NCBI GenBank assembly: GCA_947303625.1
Contig: CAMYYV010000009.1
Span: forward strand, 1-48,006
Source of the DNA: an uncultured Bacteroidales bacterium
Lineage (GTDB): Bacteria > Bacteroidota > Bacteroidia > Bacteroidales > F082
DNA length: 48,006 nt
Reading direction: 5' to 3'
The notes under the pieces were generated by a model, which was not told the origin of the DNA, made no database searches, and was given only the letters and a program-made list of their open reading frames with translations. Shown piece after piece: positions 25,791-33,541 of this stretch (its first letter is position 1; each line of letters starts with the position of its first letter). Made by a program: the position numbers and the translations under genes.

Positions 25791-25798
25791 CAAAAATA
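25791..25798 (-). promoter_or_regulatory. -7 promoter element TATTTTTG for the DUF4175-ybeY-mnmG operon
   Basis: TATTTTTG on the minus strand matches TAnnTTTG and is about 20 bases before the likely start at 25770. Confidence 0.7.
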
Positions 25799-25843
25799 GG
25801 CATTTTCCGCGAAAGAGAAGGAATTATGGTCGCTTTTGGGCAA

Positions 25844-25873
25844 CAAAAAAAGAGTTCCGTCTCCGAAACTCTT
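25844..25873 (-). terminator. Rho-independent terminator of tRNA-Thr
   Basis: On the minus strand AAGAGTTTCGG, AGA, CGGAACTCTT forms a hairpin followed by a run of T. It lies seven bases after the tRNA 3' end. Confidence 0.8.
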
Positions 25874-25880
25874 CTGCATG

Positions 25881-25953
<73 letters not shown>

Positions 25954-25957
25954 CTCT

Positions 25958-25993
25958 CATTTCCCCCTTCTAAGGGGGCAGGGGGATTAAATG
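25958..25993. repeat. Family C repeat, short form, in tRNA leader
   Basis: CCCCCTTCTAAGGGGG followed by CAGGGGG is half of the element at 7602-7662, bounded by CATTT and AAATG. It lies between the tRNA promoter and the tRNA 5' end. Confidence 0.8.
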
Positions 25994-25999
25994 CGGCTG

Positions 26000-26007
26000 C
26001 AAAAATA
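26000..26007 (-). promoter_or_regulatory. -7 promoter element TATTTTTG for tRNA-Thr
   Basis: Minus-strand TATTTTTGCAGCC matches TAnnTTTG; the tRNA starts about 47 bases downstream. Confidence 0.65.
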
Positions 26008-26149
26008 GGAATAATTCGCGAATTGGAACGCATTTTTTGAAAAAAACTACTTTTTGGATTGCTTCGCAAGAAATCTTTCAAAAATTGTCGTTTAAAATCT
26101 ATTGAAAATCAATAATATAAGAATTATTTACCGAATATTACAATAATTA

Positions 26150-26165
26150 AACTAATTTTTTAGTT
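26150..26165. promoter_or_regulatory. Perfect dyad AACTAA-TTTT-TTAGTT, candidate operator
   Basis: A 16-base perfect dyad overlaps the -33 element of the LRR-BlaI-BlaR1 promoter. Operons with BlaI repressors are normally autoregulated by such dyads; binding here is an inference. Confidence 0.45.
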
Positions 26166-26192
26166 GTATATTCAAAAAGTTCTCTATATTTG
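26164..26192 (+). promoter_or_regulatory. Promoter (TTG ... TATATTTG) of the LRR-BlaI-BlaR1 operon
   Basis: TTG at 26164-26166, then an 18-base spacer, then TATATTTG at 26185-26192, a good match to the Bacteroidetes -33/-7 promoter. The start codon follows 20 bases on. Confidence 0.75.
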
Positions 26193-26212
26193 CAGCGTCA
26201 AGACAAATTAAA

Positions 26213-27235
26213 ATGGCTATCAAACGAAACATAGTATTATTAATGGTGATGGGATTATTCACATCATGCGTGACCCAACGCGCCAAATATGTGACTTATG
26301 TTCCTGATTCGGTGACTAGGTTTGATGTCGTCCAGGCCAATGTTTATCGTCTTGACATTCCCAAAGACAATCATATCGAGGTGCTCTCGCTGACCAACTG
26401 TGGTCTTGACCGAATTCCTTCGAGCATCAAACATTGCAAACATCTGCGAAGACTGAACTTGGAAGGCAACCAGATCAGGCACATCCCTAGATGGCTCTCT
26501 TCGCTGGATAGTCTTGAGGAAATCAATTTGAATTTCAACAAGCTGAACCTGAAAAGACGGGATATTCGCCGCTTGTCGAAGGTAGAAGACGTCCTGTTGG
26601 CGGGCAATGGCATCAAGAAACTCCCCGACAATGTCGGAGTCCTACGTTGCGAAAGCCTGAACCTTTCCAAGAACCAACTCAGCACCTTGCCCAAGTCGTT
26701 TGCCGAAATGAAACAAGCCAGATACTTGATTTTCTATGACAACGCGTTTGAATCCATCCCGGAGGAATTGGAAGGTTTCAAGAATTTGAAACATCTGGAT
26801 TTCTATAAAAACAAGATCACGAAAATCCCAGATTTTATTGGCGATATGGACAACTTGCAACAGCTTTTCCTGTCATTTAATGAAATTGAGGAGATACCCG
26901 ACACTTTGCGAAACCTGAAACGGCTGAAGTATTTCTACATCCATCACAACGAATTGCATTTCATTCCGGAATGGATTACCGAAATGGATTCCATAGAGCG
27001 TTTTGGGATTGGCTTCAACCATCTGCTGGAGTTGCCCGACGTATCGAAAATGAAGTCCCTAAAAGACTTCGACTGTGAACACAACCTTTTGGAACGCTTC
27101 CCTTGGGAACTTTTGGAAAAACCCGACATGGAGATGATTAATGCAAGAGACAATGATTTCAACTTCTCTGATGACGAAAGGATGCGTTTGATAAAAGCAA
27201 GTAAAACAATCAATATTAATATTGAGAATCAATAA
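26213..27235 (+). CDS. Leucine-rich repeat lipoprotein
   Basis: 340 residues with a lipobox (IVLLMVMGLFTSC) and about ten 23-residue leucine-rich repeats of the LxxLxLxxNxLxxIPxxL type (LRRLNLEGNQIRHIPRWL, LKHLDFYKNKITKIPDFI, LQQLFLSFNEIEEIPDTL). Such surface lipoproteins usually mediate protein binding. It has its own promoter, and BlaI starts 13 bases after its stop, so the three genes form an operon; the operon link to BlaI/BlaR1 is unusual and suggests the LRR protein is under BlaI control. Confidence 0.88.
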   Translation: MAIKRNIVLLMVMGLFTSCVTQRAKYVTYVPDSVTRFDVVQANVYRLDIPKDNHIEVLSLTNCGLDRIPSSIKHCKHLRRLNLEGNQIRHIPRWLSSLDSLEEINLNFNKLNLKRRDIRRLSKVEDVLLAGNGIKKLPDNVGVLRCESLNLSKNQLSTLPKSFAEMKQARYLIFYDNAFESIPEELEGFKNLKHLDFYKNKITKIPDFIGDMDNLQQLFLSFNEIEEIPDTLRNLKRLKYFYIHHNELHFIPEWITEMDSIERFGIGFNHLLELPDVSKMKSLKDFDCEHNLLERFPWELLEKPDMEMINARDNDFNFSDDERMRLIKASKTININIENQ

Positions 27236-27248
27236 AACCCCATATACC

Positions 27249-27623
27249 ATGAAAGAATTAACCAAAGCAGAAGAGCAAGTGATGCAAGTCATCTGGAACA
27301 TAGGGCAGGGCTTCGCCAATGAGATCATGGCGGCCTATCCTGAGCCCAAGCCGGCTTACAACACGGTGCTTTCCATCATCAAGATCTTGGAAAACAAGGG
27401 CTTCGTGAAACATGAGACCTTCTGCCGTGCTCACCGCTACAGCGCTGTCATCAGCAAGGAGGAATACTCGCACCGTTATCTCGGCAGTGTGGTGGAACGC
27501 TATTTCAACAATTCCTATTTAGACCTCGTCTCGGCCTTTGCGCGGAAGGAGAACTTCAGCGTCGAAGAGCTGGAAGAGATGAGAAAAGCCATCGACGAGG
27601 CCATCGCCTCAGAAAGGAGTTAA
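27249..27623 (+). CDS. BlaI/MecI-family transcriptional repressor
   Basis: The 124-residue protein has the winged-helix BlaI pattern: MKELTKAEEQVMQVIWNIGQ, AYNTVLSIIKILENKGFVKHE, and SVVERYFNNSYLDLVSAFA for dimerisation. BlaI repressors bind dyad operators and are cleaved on signalling by the BlaR1 peptidase, encoded next. I use the ATG at 27249; an upstream in-frame start at 27222 would overlap the LRR gene. It is four bases before the BlaR1-like gene. Confidence 0.93.
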   Translation: MKELTKAEEQVMQVIWNIGQGFANEIMAAYPEPKPAYNTVLSIIKILENKGFVKHETFCRAHRYSAVISKEEYSHRYLGSVVERYFNNSYLDLVSAFARKENFSVEELEEMRKAIDEAIASERS

Positions 27624-27626
27624 GCC

Positions 27627-29621
27627 ATGAATACGCAAGAATTGATCATTGGTTATCTGCTGCCCATTGCGGCTACCATTGCCATCCTTTGGTTGGTGTA
27701 TCGCCTGTTGTTCCGCAACAGCAACCGCTTGATGTTCAACCGTTATTTTTTGCTGACGAGCATGCTATTGGCTTTGGCCATGCCATTGCTCGGCTTGCTT
27801 TCGGGTTTGGAGTCGCCGCAGATGGTGGAGTTGAAACAAAACATGTTTAGCGGAACCATGCTCCATGAGGTCGTTGTCACCCCCGACGGGCAGCCTGTGT
27901 TACCCGAAGTGACAGTGACCACCAGCACGCAGTCGCATTTCAGTGTGTGGCAAGTCATCGGCGGCATCTATTTCTTGGGTGTCGGCGTGATGACGCCGCT
28001 GTTCCTCATCAAGTTGGTGAGACTCATGGCGCTCATCATCCGCTCGCCCAAACGCAAGATGGATGGCTTCACGGCGGTGTATCTTTCGGCGGTCCCTGAG
28101 CCCGTCGAAGGGCCGCAAAGAGGATCTTTCTCCTTCTTCCGTTATGCCTTCTTCCCAAGCGAAAACGTGGATCCCGATATCTTACGGCACGAGATGAGCC
28201 ACATTGAGCACCATCATTCGTGGGACATCCTCTTCGCCGAGGTGATGATGATCTTGCAATGGTTCAACCCCTTCATCTATCTGTACAAGAAGGAGTTGCA
28301 GAGCCTTCACGAATACCAAGCCGACCGCGACGTGGTGGCCACCGGCGTTGACAAAAAGAATTATATGATGCTGATCCTGCAGCAGTGCACGGCTGTCGAC
28401 TTCAGCGGAATGAGCAATAACTTCAGTTTAATCCTTACCAAAAAAAGAATCAAGATGATTACAAGAAACGAAAAGGCCAAGGGCCTCTGGTGGAGGCTCT
28501 TGGCTACATTGCCAGTGTTGGCGATTCTGCTGATTGCCAACACGAAAGTCGCGGCACAAGAACAAAAGACAGATGTGCGAATCGTACATGAAACAGATGC
28601 GCTGCCTTTAAACGCAGACTCTTACCAAATCGTGATGTACGAATATGAAGGACAGGAAAAACTGCCTTTCAACGACACGGTGATCTATAATCCAGACGGC
28701 TCCTATTCGGAAGTCAAGCGAGTACAAGACATCGACCCTGAAACAAACAAACCCTTCACAAAGGTTCTAATTTCTTCGTATGATAAAAATGGAGAGCCTG
28801 CCAAAGGCTTTCACATCCAAACCATGCCCAGAGAGGACGACATTAAAGAGTTTAGAATCACAGCCAATGAAGGTTTCACTTATCCCGCTATCATCAAGGA
28901 TGAACAAAGCAACGACAGCATCTACCAAATTGTTGACGAAATGCCCGAATTTCCTGGCGGTGAAAAAGCCTTGATGGATTATATGTCCCAAAACGTCAAA
29001 TATCCAGAAGAGGCCAAGAACAAAAACATTGCTGGTCGTGTGTTCATCAGTTTTGTTGTCGAGAAAGACGGTAGCGTTTCCAATGTGAAAGTGTTGCGTG
29101 GCATCGGCGGTGGCTGTGATGAGGAAGCCGTCCGAGTGATCAAAGGCATGCCGAAATGGAAGCCTGGCATGCAAAAGGGCAAGCCAGTTCGTGTGAATTT
29201 CCAGATGCCTTTCGTGTTCAAACTGGACGAGAGCGCGGCAAGCAAGAACGGTCTTATCAACAACACTTACATGGGCAAGGAAACGGGCACCAAAGACGGA
29301 GTCACTTACACGATGGAGATGACGATGGAATTTGAAAGCAACACTGCGGGTTATTTCGTTATGACTCTGACTTCGCAGAAGAAGAATGGAAAACCACAGG
29401 TTGAATTTGAAGATGTGGGTTTGCCCTTCACCTATACCTTTGACGGCAAATCATCGGGTTCCATCCAGCCCACGAATCCTGATGGCAGCCAGTTGGGCGA
29501 TGAGCCGATGGCTCCTTATGGTTTTATTGTCAATAAGGATGGTTCCATCCAAGTCAATCTCTATGATATGAAAGAAGATATCGGTGTGGAGAAAATGGTG
29601 TTCAAGAAGGTGGTTAAATGA
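27627..29621 (+). CDS. M56 (BlaR1-like) peptidase with TonB C-terminal domain
   Basis: 664 residues. Helices near 8-25, 38-58 and 108-130 precede the M56 zinc site HEMSHIEHHHSWD (188-192) and HEYQAD. A further helix is near 290-310. A TonB-like domain follows (MPEFPGGEKALMDYM near 441, then YPEEAKNKNIAGRVFISFVV), and then a C-terminal extension (MGKETGTKDGVTYTMEMTM...) that I do not recognise. The M56-TonB combination is common in Bacteroidetes. It should sense an envelope signal and cut BlaI. A family B repeat (28091-28114) is in frame in the loop just before the catalytic region (SAVPEPVEGPQRG). Confidence 0.9.
   Translation: MNTQELIIGYLLPIAATIAILWLVYRLLFRNSNRLMFNRYFLLTSMLLALAMPLLGLLSGLESPQMVELKQNMFSGTMLHEVVVTPDGQPVLPEVTVTTSTQSHFSVWQVIGGIYFLGVGVMTPLFLIKLVRLMALIIRSPKRKMDGFTAVYLSAVPEPVEGPQRGSFSFFRYAFFPSENVDPDILRHEMSHIEHHHSWDILFAEVMMILQWFNPFIYLYKKELQSLHEYQADRDVVATGVDKKNYMMLILQQCTAVDFSGMSNNFSLILTKKRIKMITRNEKAKGLWWRLLATLPVLAILLIANTKVAAQEQKTDVRIVHETDALPLNADSYQIVMYEYEGQEKLPFNDTVIYNPDGSYSEVKRVQDIDPETNKPFTKVLISSYDKNGEPAKGFHIQTMPREDDIKEFRITANEGFTYPAIIKDEQSNDSIYQIVDEMPEFPGGEKALMDYMSQNVKYPEEAKNKNIAGRVFISFVVEKDGSVSNVKVLRGIGGGCDEEAVRVIKGMPKWKPGMQKGKPVRVNFQMPFVFKLDESAASKNGLINNTYMGKETGTKDGVTYTMEMTMEFESNTAGYFVMTLTSQKKNGKPQVEFEDVGLPFTYTFDGKSSGSIQPTNPDGSQLGDEPMAPYGFIVNKDGSIQVNLYDMKEDIGVEKMVFKKVVK
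28091..28114. repeat. Family B palindromic repeat, in BlaR1-like CDS
   Basis: TCCCTGAGCCCGTCGAAGGG followed by CC, read on the plus strand as VPEPVEGP. It is in the opposite reading orientation to the copies in the FAD oxidase and DUF4175 genes. Confidence 0.87.
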
Positions 29622-29634
29622 TTAATGACTATAG

Positions 29635-29655
29635 GGCTGTCGTACCACGGCAGCC
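29635..29655 (+). terminator. Hairpin after the BlaR1-like gene
   Basis: GGCTGTCGT-ACC-ACGGCAGCC forms a stem with one G-U pair, followed by TTATATT. The T tract is weak, so termination is possible but uncertain. Confidence 0.4.
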
Positions 29656-29666
29656 TTATATTACGT

Positions 29667-29761
29667 CGCTTCGCGTCATTGCGAGCGCAGCGAAGCAATC
29701 CAGAAAAATGGTTTTGTCCCCTGGATTGCTTCGTCGTTCCTCCTCGCAATGACGCGAAGCG
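29667..29761. repeat. Family G REP-like palindrome (CATTGCGAGCG...GAAGCAATCC)
   Basis: Outer arms CGCTTCGCGTCATTGCGAG and CTCGCAATGACGCGAAGCG are perfectly complementary. Inside them, GAAGCAATCCAG and CTGGATTGCTTC pair. It lies between convergent genes, a typical REP position. Open frames across it give the recurrent peptides LRAQRSNP and RGGTTKQS and are not genes. Confidence 0.92.
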
Positions 29762-29770
29762 TGGCAAGAA

Positions 29771-30412
29771 TCATTCAATAATCAACTGTTCCCATTTAAT
29801 CTTCGGAACGAATTGTACCCCATTTTCATCACGATAATACGCCAGTTTGTCGCCAGCATCCACGGGTTGTAACTTGATTTTCTCGTTGCCTTTGCCAATA
29901 GCCAAGATGAGCAGCGGCTCGTATGGCAAATTGAAAGCCTCGGTAATCTTTGCCTTGTTGAAAGCGCCAATCATGATGCCGTTCAAGCCCATCTCGGTGG
30001 CTTTCAGCAACATGCTCTGCGCCGCAATGCCGAGGTCAATGTCAACGAACTTGTTTTCGGCAATCGTACTGCAAATAATGATGAAGGCCTCGGGCTCGGT
30101 GCCAGGGAAGGGGAGGTGCAGCTCGGGCAACAGGCCGCCTAATTTCATGTTCTGAGAGATGATTTCAGCACCTGTTTCCTTGGTCACCAGTTTAAAACGC
30201 AGCACTTGCTGGTTCTTCGCCGAGGCAATCTTGGTGTTCACCGCCACGATGCGTTCCAGCATGTCGCGCCTCACCACAAAGCTTTGGTCGTAACCACGAT
30301 AACTACGGTTTCTCTCCATCAAGGTTTCAACTGAAGTGTGCTTCACCACGGTCTTTTTGGCACCATTGCCAAAGACCTCCTCATAGCGTTTTTCAAGGTA
30401 TCCGTCGGCCAT
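29771..30412 (-). CDS. Nitroreductase-family FMN protein
   Basis: 213 residues with the family pattern: ETLMERNRSYRGYDQ (FMN phosphate contact), NQQVLRFKLV, DLGIAAQSMLLKATEMGLNGIMIGAF and LLILAIGKG near the C-terminus. It should reduce nitro, quinone or similar substrates with NAD(P)H. The start ATG at 30412 is preceded by a palindromic repeat (30431-30533). Convergent with the BlaR1-like gene. Confidence 0.9.
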   Translation of the reverse strand: MADGYLEKRYEEVFGNGAKKTVVKHTSVETLMERNRSYRGYDQSFVVRRDMLERIVAVNTKIASAKNQQVLRFKLVTKETGAEIISQNMKLGGLLPELHLPFPGTEPEAFIIICSTIAENKFVDIDLGIAAQSMLLKATEMGLNGIMIGAFNKAKITEAFNLPYEPLLILAIGKGNEKIKLQPVDAGDKLAYYRDENGVQFVPKIKWEQLIIE

Positions 30413-30430
30413 TAGTATTTGTATTTCAGA

Positions 30431-30533
30431 TTGGCTTCTGGCTTTTGGCCTTTGGCTACTGGCAGTCCCAACAGAAGGAAAGGCTTTCCCTTACCCAGAG
30501 ACTGCCAGCAGCCAATAGCCAGTTGCCAGAAGC
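30431..30533. repeat. Family I: inverted arms of tandem TTGGCnx/TGGC units
   Basis: The left arm is TTGGCTTCTGGCTTTTGGCC then TTTGGCTACTGGCAGTC, a run of related 6-7 base units; the right arm is GACTGCCAGCAGCCAATAGC then CAGTTGCCAGAAGC, its rough complement. The loop (about 32 bases) is CCAACAGAAGGAAAGGCTTT and onward. It lies between the nitroreductase and the HYC_CC_PP gene. Confidence 0.8.
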
Positions 30534-30583
30534 TTTAAAACGCGAAATTACACAAAATAACGACATCATTCGACCTTTTTCCC

Positions 30584-30591
30584 TATTTTTG
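30584..30591 (+). promoter_or_regulatory. -7 promoter element TATTTTTG for the HYC_CC_PP-TonB operon
   Basis: TATTTTTG at 30584-30591 ends four bases before the GTG start, so the transcript would begin at or next to the start codon. Confidence 0.6.
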
Positions 30592-30595
30592 TGCC

Positions 30596-31063
30596 GTGAA
30601 AAAACGCTTATTGCAATTCGGTTCCCTTCTGATGGCCCTCACCGTGCTGTTTGTCTCGGTCGGCTGGGACGTGAAGTTCCATTACTGTACCGAAGACCAT
30701 CACATGACAGGCAGTTTCAATGATGCTTCCGCCGAATGCGTGCATTGTATGGGGCATCATCATGGGCACGAGGAAGCGGAAGAAGTCTTGCCGCAGGATG
30801 TCGTACACTTCAACGCCAAGTGCTGCTGCGACGACTTCGACAGCAAGATCCAGTTCACTGACAACTACGTTTTTTCGGCAGATAAACACTTCCACCTCAA
30901 CCTTCCGGATGTGGCCTTCCAGCATTACGATATTGAGGTGCAGTTGCCTGATTTACAGCGTGTTTTCAGCATCTTCTCACCACGAAAGATACTCACCTTC
31001 CTATCCGGTCGGGAGAGGACGGTGTTTTTCTCCTCGCTTAGAGTGGATCCTTTGGTTTTCTGA
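30596..31063 (+). CDS. HYC_CC_PP family exported metal-binding protein
   Basis: 155 residues. A signal-like N-terminus (RLLQFGSLLMALTVLFVSVGW) is followed by the family pattern: VKFHYC (HYC), a histidine cluster HCMGHHHGH, and KCCCDDF (CC). The conserved proline pair after it is less clear. These proteins occur next to TonB receptors for metals in Bacteroidetes. The start is GTG (30596), only four bases after a -7 element, so translation would be leaderless or nearly so. An ATG at 30632 is an alternative that would remove the basic n-region. TonB receptor follows 167 bases on. Confidence 0.82.
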   Translation: MKKRLLQFGSLLMALTVLFVSVGWDVKFHYCTEDHHMTGSFNDASAECVHCMGHHHGHEEAEEVLPQDVVHFNAKCCCDDFDSKIQFTDNYVFSADKHFHLNLPDVAFQHYDIEVQLPDLQRVFSIFSPRKILTFLSGRERTVFFSSLRVDPLVF

Positions 31064-31109
31064 ATAACCATGAGACATTAGACCGGGAACGTCTATCCCG
31101 AGCCTTAAT

Positions 31110-31195
31110 CCTCATTGCGGAGGAACATCCGCAATCTCCTGCGCGGGAAGGTGTTCCTAACGCTTAGGAGATTGCGGGTCAAGCCCGCAATGAGG
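31110..31195. repeat. Family F full palindrome (cruciform)
   Basis: Outer arms CCTCATTGCGG and the matching CCGCAATGAGG, with inner arms CCGCAATCTCCT and AGGAGATTGCGG; the right half repeats the unit at 5664-5697. It lies in the HYC-TonB gap. Confidence 0.88.
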
Positions 31196-31230
31196 CCAAA
31201 AAACAAAAACAACCCTAAACAATTATCATC

Positions 31231-33468
31231 ATGAAAACCAAACACATAACCCTAATAACCCTCTTATTCTTCGCCTTCACCTCGGGCGCGTTTGCCCAGG
31301 GCTTTATCGAAGGCACCGTTTACGAAGAAACCGAGAACGGCGAACGCACCCCACTACCGGGCGTCAACGTCTATTGGAAAATCGTTAACGAAGGCACCGT
31401 GACTGATGCCAACGGACATTATAAAATCCCGTTGCACGAACGTATCGGCTGCCTCGTGTTTAGCTGCATCAGCTATGAGAACGACACAGTCCATCACATG
31501 GTGGAACCTACGCATTATGACCACATCTTCCATTCCACCCATGTGTTGAACGAGGTACAGATTGCGGCCCGACAGAAGGCCTTATACATCAACCCCATCA
31601 AAGCCCAGGCGATAGAAACCATTACTTCCGAGAGTCTCAAACGCGCGGCTTGCTGTAGCCTTGCAGGGAGTTTTGAGAACAACGCTTCCGTCGACGTATC
31701 CTACAGCGATGCCGTCACGGGTGCCAAACAGATCCAACTGCTCGGTTTAAGTGGTATTTACACTCAGATGATGACCGAGATCATCCCCAATTTCCGAGGT
31801 CTCGCTTCGACTTTCGGGCTTAACTATGTGCCAGGCACTTGGATGAACGGCATCCAAGTCTCCAAAGGAACATCCTCGGTCAGAAACGGCTACGAGTCCA
31901 TCACGGGACAAATCAACGTGGATTACAAAGAGCCTCTACCCGACAAGAGCGAAAAAGTGTTTGTCAATCTATATGGCAATACCATGTTGATGACCGATTT
32001 TAATTTCAACGGGCGCGTCAAGGTGGGGAAGAACGACGGCATCATGCTCTTCGGCCACGTGAGTCATAACCACATGAAGATGGACGGAAATGGCGATTCG
32101 TTTATGGACGACCCAATCACCACGCAATACAATGTCTTCATGCGTTATAGCCATCCCCATACGGGCAGTTTTGGCTGCAAGGTGGGTCTCAAGGCCTTGA
32201 AAGAAACCCGGCTCGGTGGGCAGATGGACTTCGACCCAGCGCACCGTCTCGATGACGGCTACAACCTGTATGGCATTGGCATCAACACTGAGCGTTACGA
32301 GGCTTTCGCCAAGGGTGGCTATCATTTTGACCGTAAAGACACCAGCCTTGGAACACAGCATCAGGTGACCTACCATAAAGTGGATTCCTACTACGGCCTC
32401 ACCGACTACAACGCCAACCAACTCTCCTATTTCGGTAATCTGTTGTTTGACTCCTACCTTGTCAACGAGCATCACAACTATTCCGTGGGAGTCAGTTATA
32501 CCTACGATAAGTATGATGAACACTTGAACGACAGCGCTTTCCAACGTGTTGAACAGGTACCGGGTGCCTTCGTGGAATACAATTTCAGCGACGACCACCA
32601 TTGGAATATCATCGCGGGCTTCCGTGCCGACTACAATACTTATTACCAAAGGATGCTCTACACGCCCCGTCTGCATGTGCGCTTCAAGACCCACGATGAG
32701 TTGACCCTCAGGGCTTCGGCAGGTAAAGGCTACCGCTCGCCCAATGTGTTGGCTGAGAACTCCACGATGTTTGCATCGTCGAGAGCCATCCGTTTCTTGG
32801 ACACCCCCAAGATGGAAGAGGCATGGAACTATGGCATCAACCTAACCAAAGGCATCGACATCGGCTGGCGCGAGATTGTCATCAACGCCGACTTTTATCG
32901 CACCGACTTCGTCAACCAAATCGTTCTCGACCGTGATGCCGATGCCCATGAAGTGCGCATCTACAACCTCAACGGCAAGTCATTCTCCAACAGCGCCCAA
33001 ATCGAGGCCAACTGTGAGATCTTCCCAGACTTCGACCTGACACTGGCCTTCCGCTACAACGACGTGAAGATGACCATCGACGATTCGCTGCGCGAGAAGC
33101 CCTTCGTCAATCGCTATAAAGGCTTGGTGACGATGTCGTATGCTCCTGGCACTTGGCAGTTCGACTTCACGACCCAGTTCAATGGCGACAGCCGCGTGCC
33201 TGACCTCAGCGGCAACGCTACCGCCATGGCTCATGGGCAGAATATCGAGCGCTCGCCTTTCTATGTCATCATGAACGCACAGGTCATGAAGAAGCTGGGT
33301 AATTGTTGGGAACTCTATCTCGGCGGCGAGAACCTGACCAACTACAAGCAGGACTATCCCATCATCTCGGCCGACAACCCTGCCAGTGAAGATTTCGATG
33401 CTTCAATGGTGTGGGGACCGCTGAGCGGCATCCGCGCTTATCTGGGCGTACGTTTTCAGATAAAATGA
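31231..33468 (+). CDS. TonB-dependent outer-membrane receptor, likely metal related
   Basis: 745 residues: signal peptide (ITLLFFAFTSGAFAQ), a carboxypeptidase-regulatory-like domain (LPGVNVYWKIVNEGTVTDANGHY), a plug with AACCSLAGSFENNASVDVSY and SDAVTGAKQIQLLGLSG, and a C-terminal beta barrel ending LGVRFQIK. The AACCSLAxSF form is typical of receptors next to HYC_CC_PP proteins, which suggests metal or metal-chelate uptake. It takes energy from TonB/ExbBD across the inner membrane. Same operon as the HYC_CC_PP gene. The stop is followed by a GTAGAGACG palindrome. Confidence 0.93.
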   Translation: MKTKHITLITLLFFAFTSGAFAQGFIEGTVYEETENGERTPLPGVNVYWKIVNEGTVTDANGHYKIPLHERIGCLVFSCISYENDTVHHMVEPTHYDHIFHSTHVLNEVQIAARQKALYINPIKAQAIETITSESLKRAACCSLAGSFENNASVDVSYSDAVTGAKQIQLLGLSGIYTQMMTEIIPNFRGLASTFGLNYVPGTWMNGIQVSKGTSSVRNGYESITGQINVDYKEPLPDKSEKVFVNLYGNTMLMTDFNFNGRVKVGKNDGIMLFGHVSHNHMKMDGNGDSFMDDPITTQYNVFMRYSHPHTGSFGCKVGLKALKETRLGGQMDFDPAHRLDDGYNLYGIGINTERYEAFAKGGYHFDRKDTSLGTQHQVTYHKVDSYYGLTDYNANQLSYFGNLLFDSYLVNEHHNYSVGVSYTYDKYDEHLNDSAFQRVEQVPGAFVEYNFSDDHHWNIIAGFRADYNTYYQRMLYTPRLHVRFKTHDELTLRASAGKGYRSPNVLAENSTMFASSRAIRFLDTPKMEEAWNYGINLTKGIDIGWREIVINADFYRTDFVNQIVLDRDADAHEVRIYNLNGKSFSNSAQIEANCEIFPDFDLTLAFRYNDVKMTIDDSLREKPFVNRYKGLVTMSYAPGTWQFDFTTQFNGDSRVPDLSGNATAMAHGQNIERSPFYVIMNAQVMKKLGNCWELYLGGENLTNYKQDYPIISADNPASEDFDASMVWGPLSGIRAYLGVRFQIK

Positions 33469-33470
33469 TT

Positions 33471-33498
33471 GTAGAGACGCAAAATGTTGCGTCTCTAC
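33471..33498. repeat. Family D palindrome (GTAGAGACGCAAAA... CGTCTCTAC)
   Basis: GTAGAGACGC, AAAATGTT, GCGTCTCTAC is a perfect dyad after the TonB receptor stop and before the Sel1 promoter. Relatives at 34735-34807 and 46949-46975. Confidence 0.88.
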
Positions 33499-33511
33499 AT
33501 CAAATTTTACC

Positions 33512-33519
33512 TAATTTTG
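33512..33519 (+). promoter_or_regulatory. -7 promoter element TAATTTTG for the Sel1 lipoprotein
   Basis: TAATTTTG matches TAnnTTTG; a TTG at 33487-33489 lies 22 bases upstream, inside the family D palindrome. ATG follows at 33542. Confidence 0.7.
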
Positions 33520-33541
33520 CAGCCCAAAATCTGTGTAAAAA

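Noticed and set aside
29625-29837. Small open frames across 29667-29761 giving LRAQRSNP and RGGTTKQS peptides
   Set aside because: These are translations of a REP-like palindrome that recur as spurious proteins in many genomes.
31969-32694. Open frame of 241 codons on the minus strand opposite the TonB receptor
   Set aside because: Shadow of the receptor gene; no family features and no promoter.
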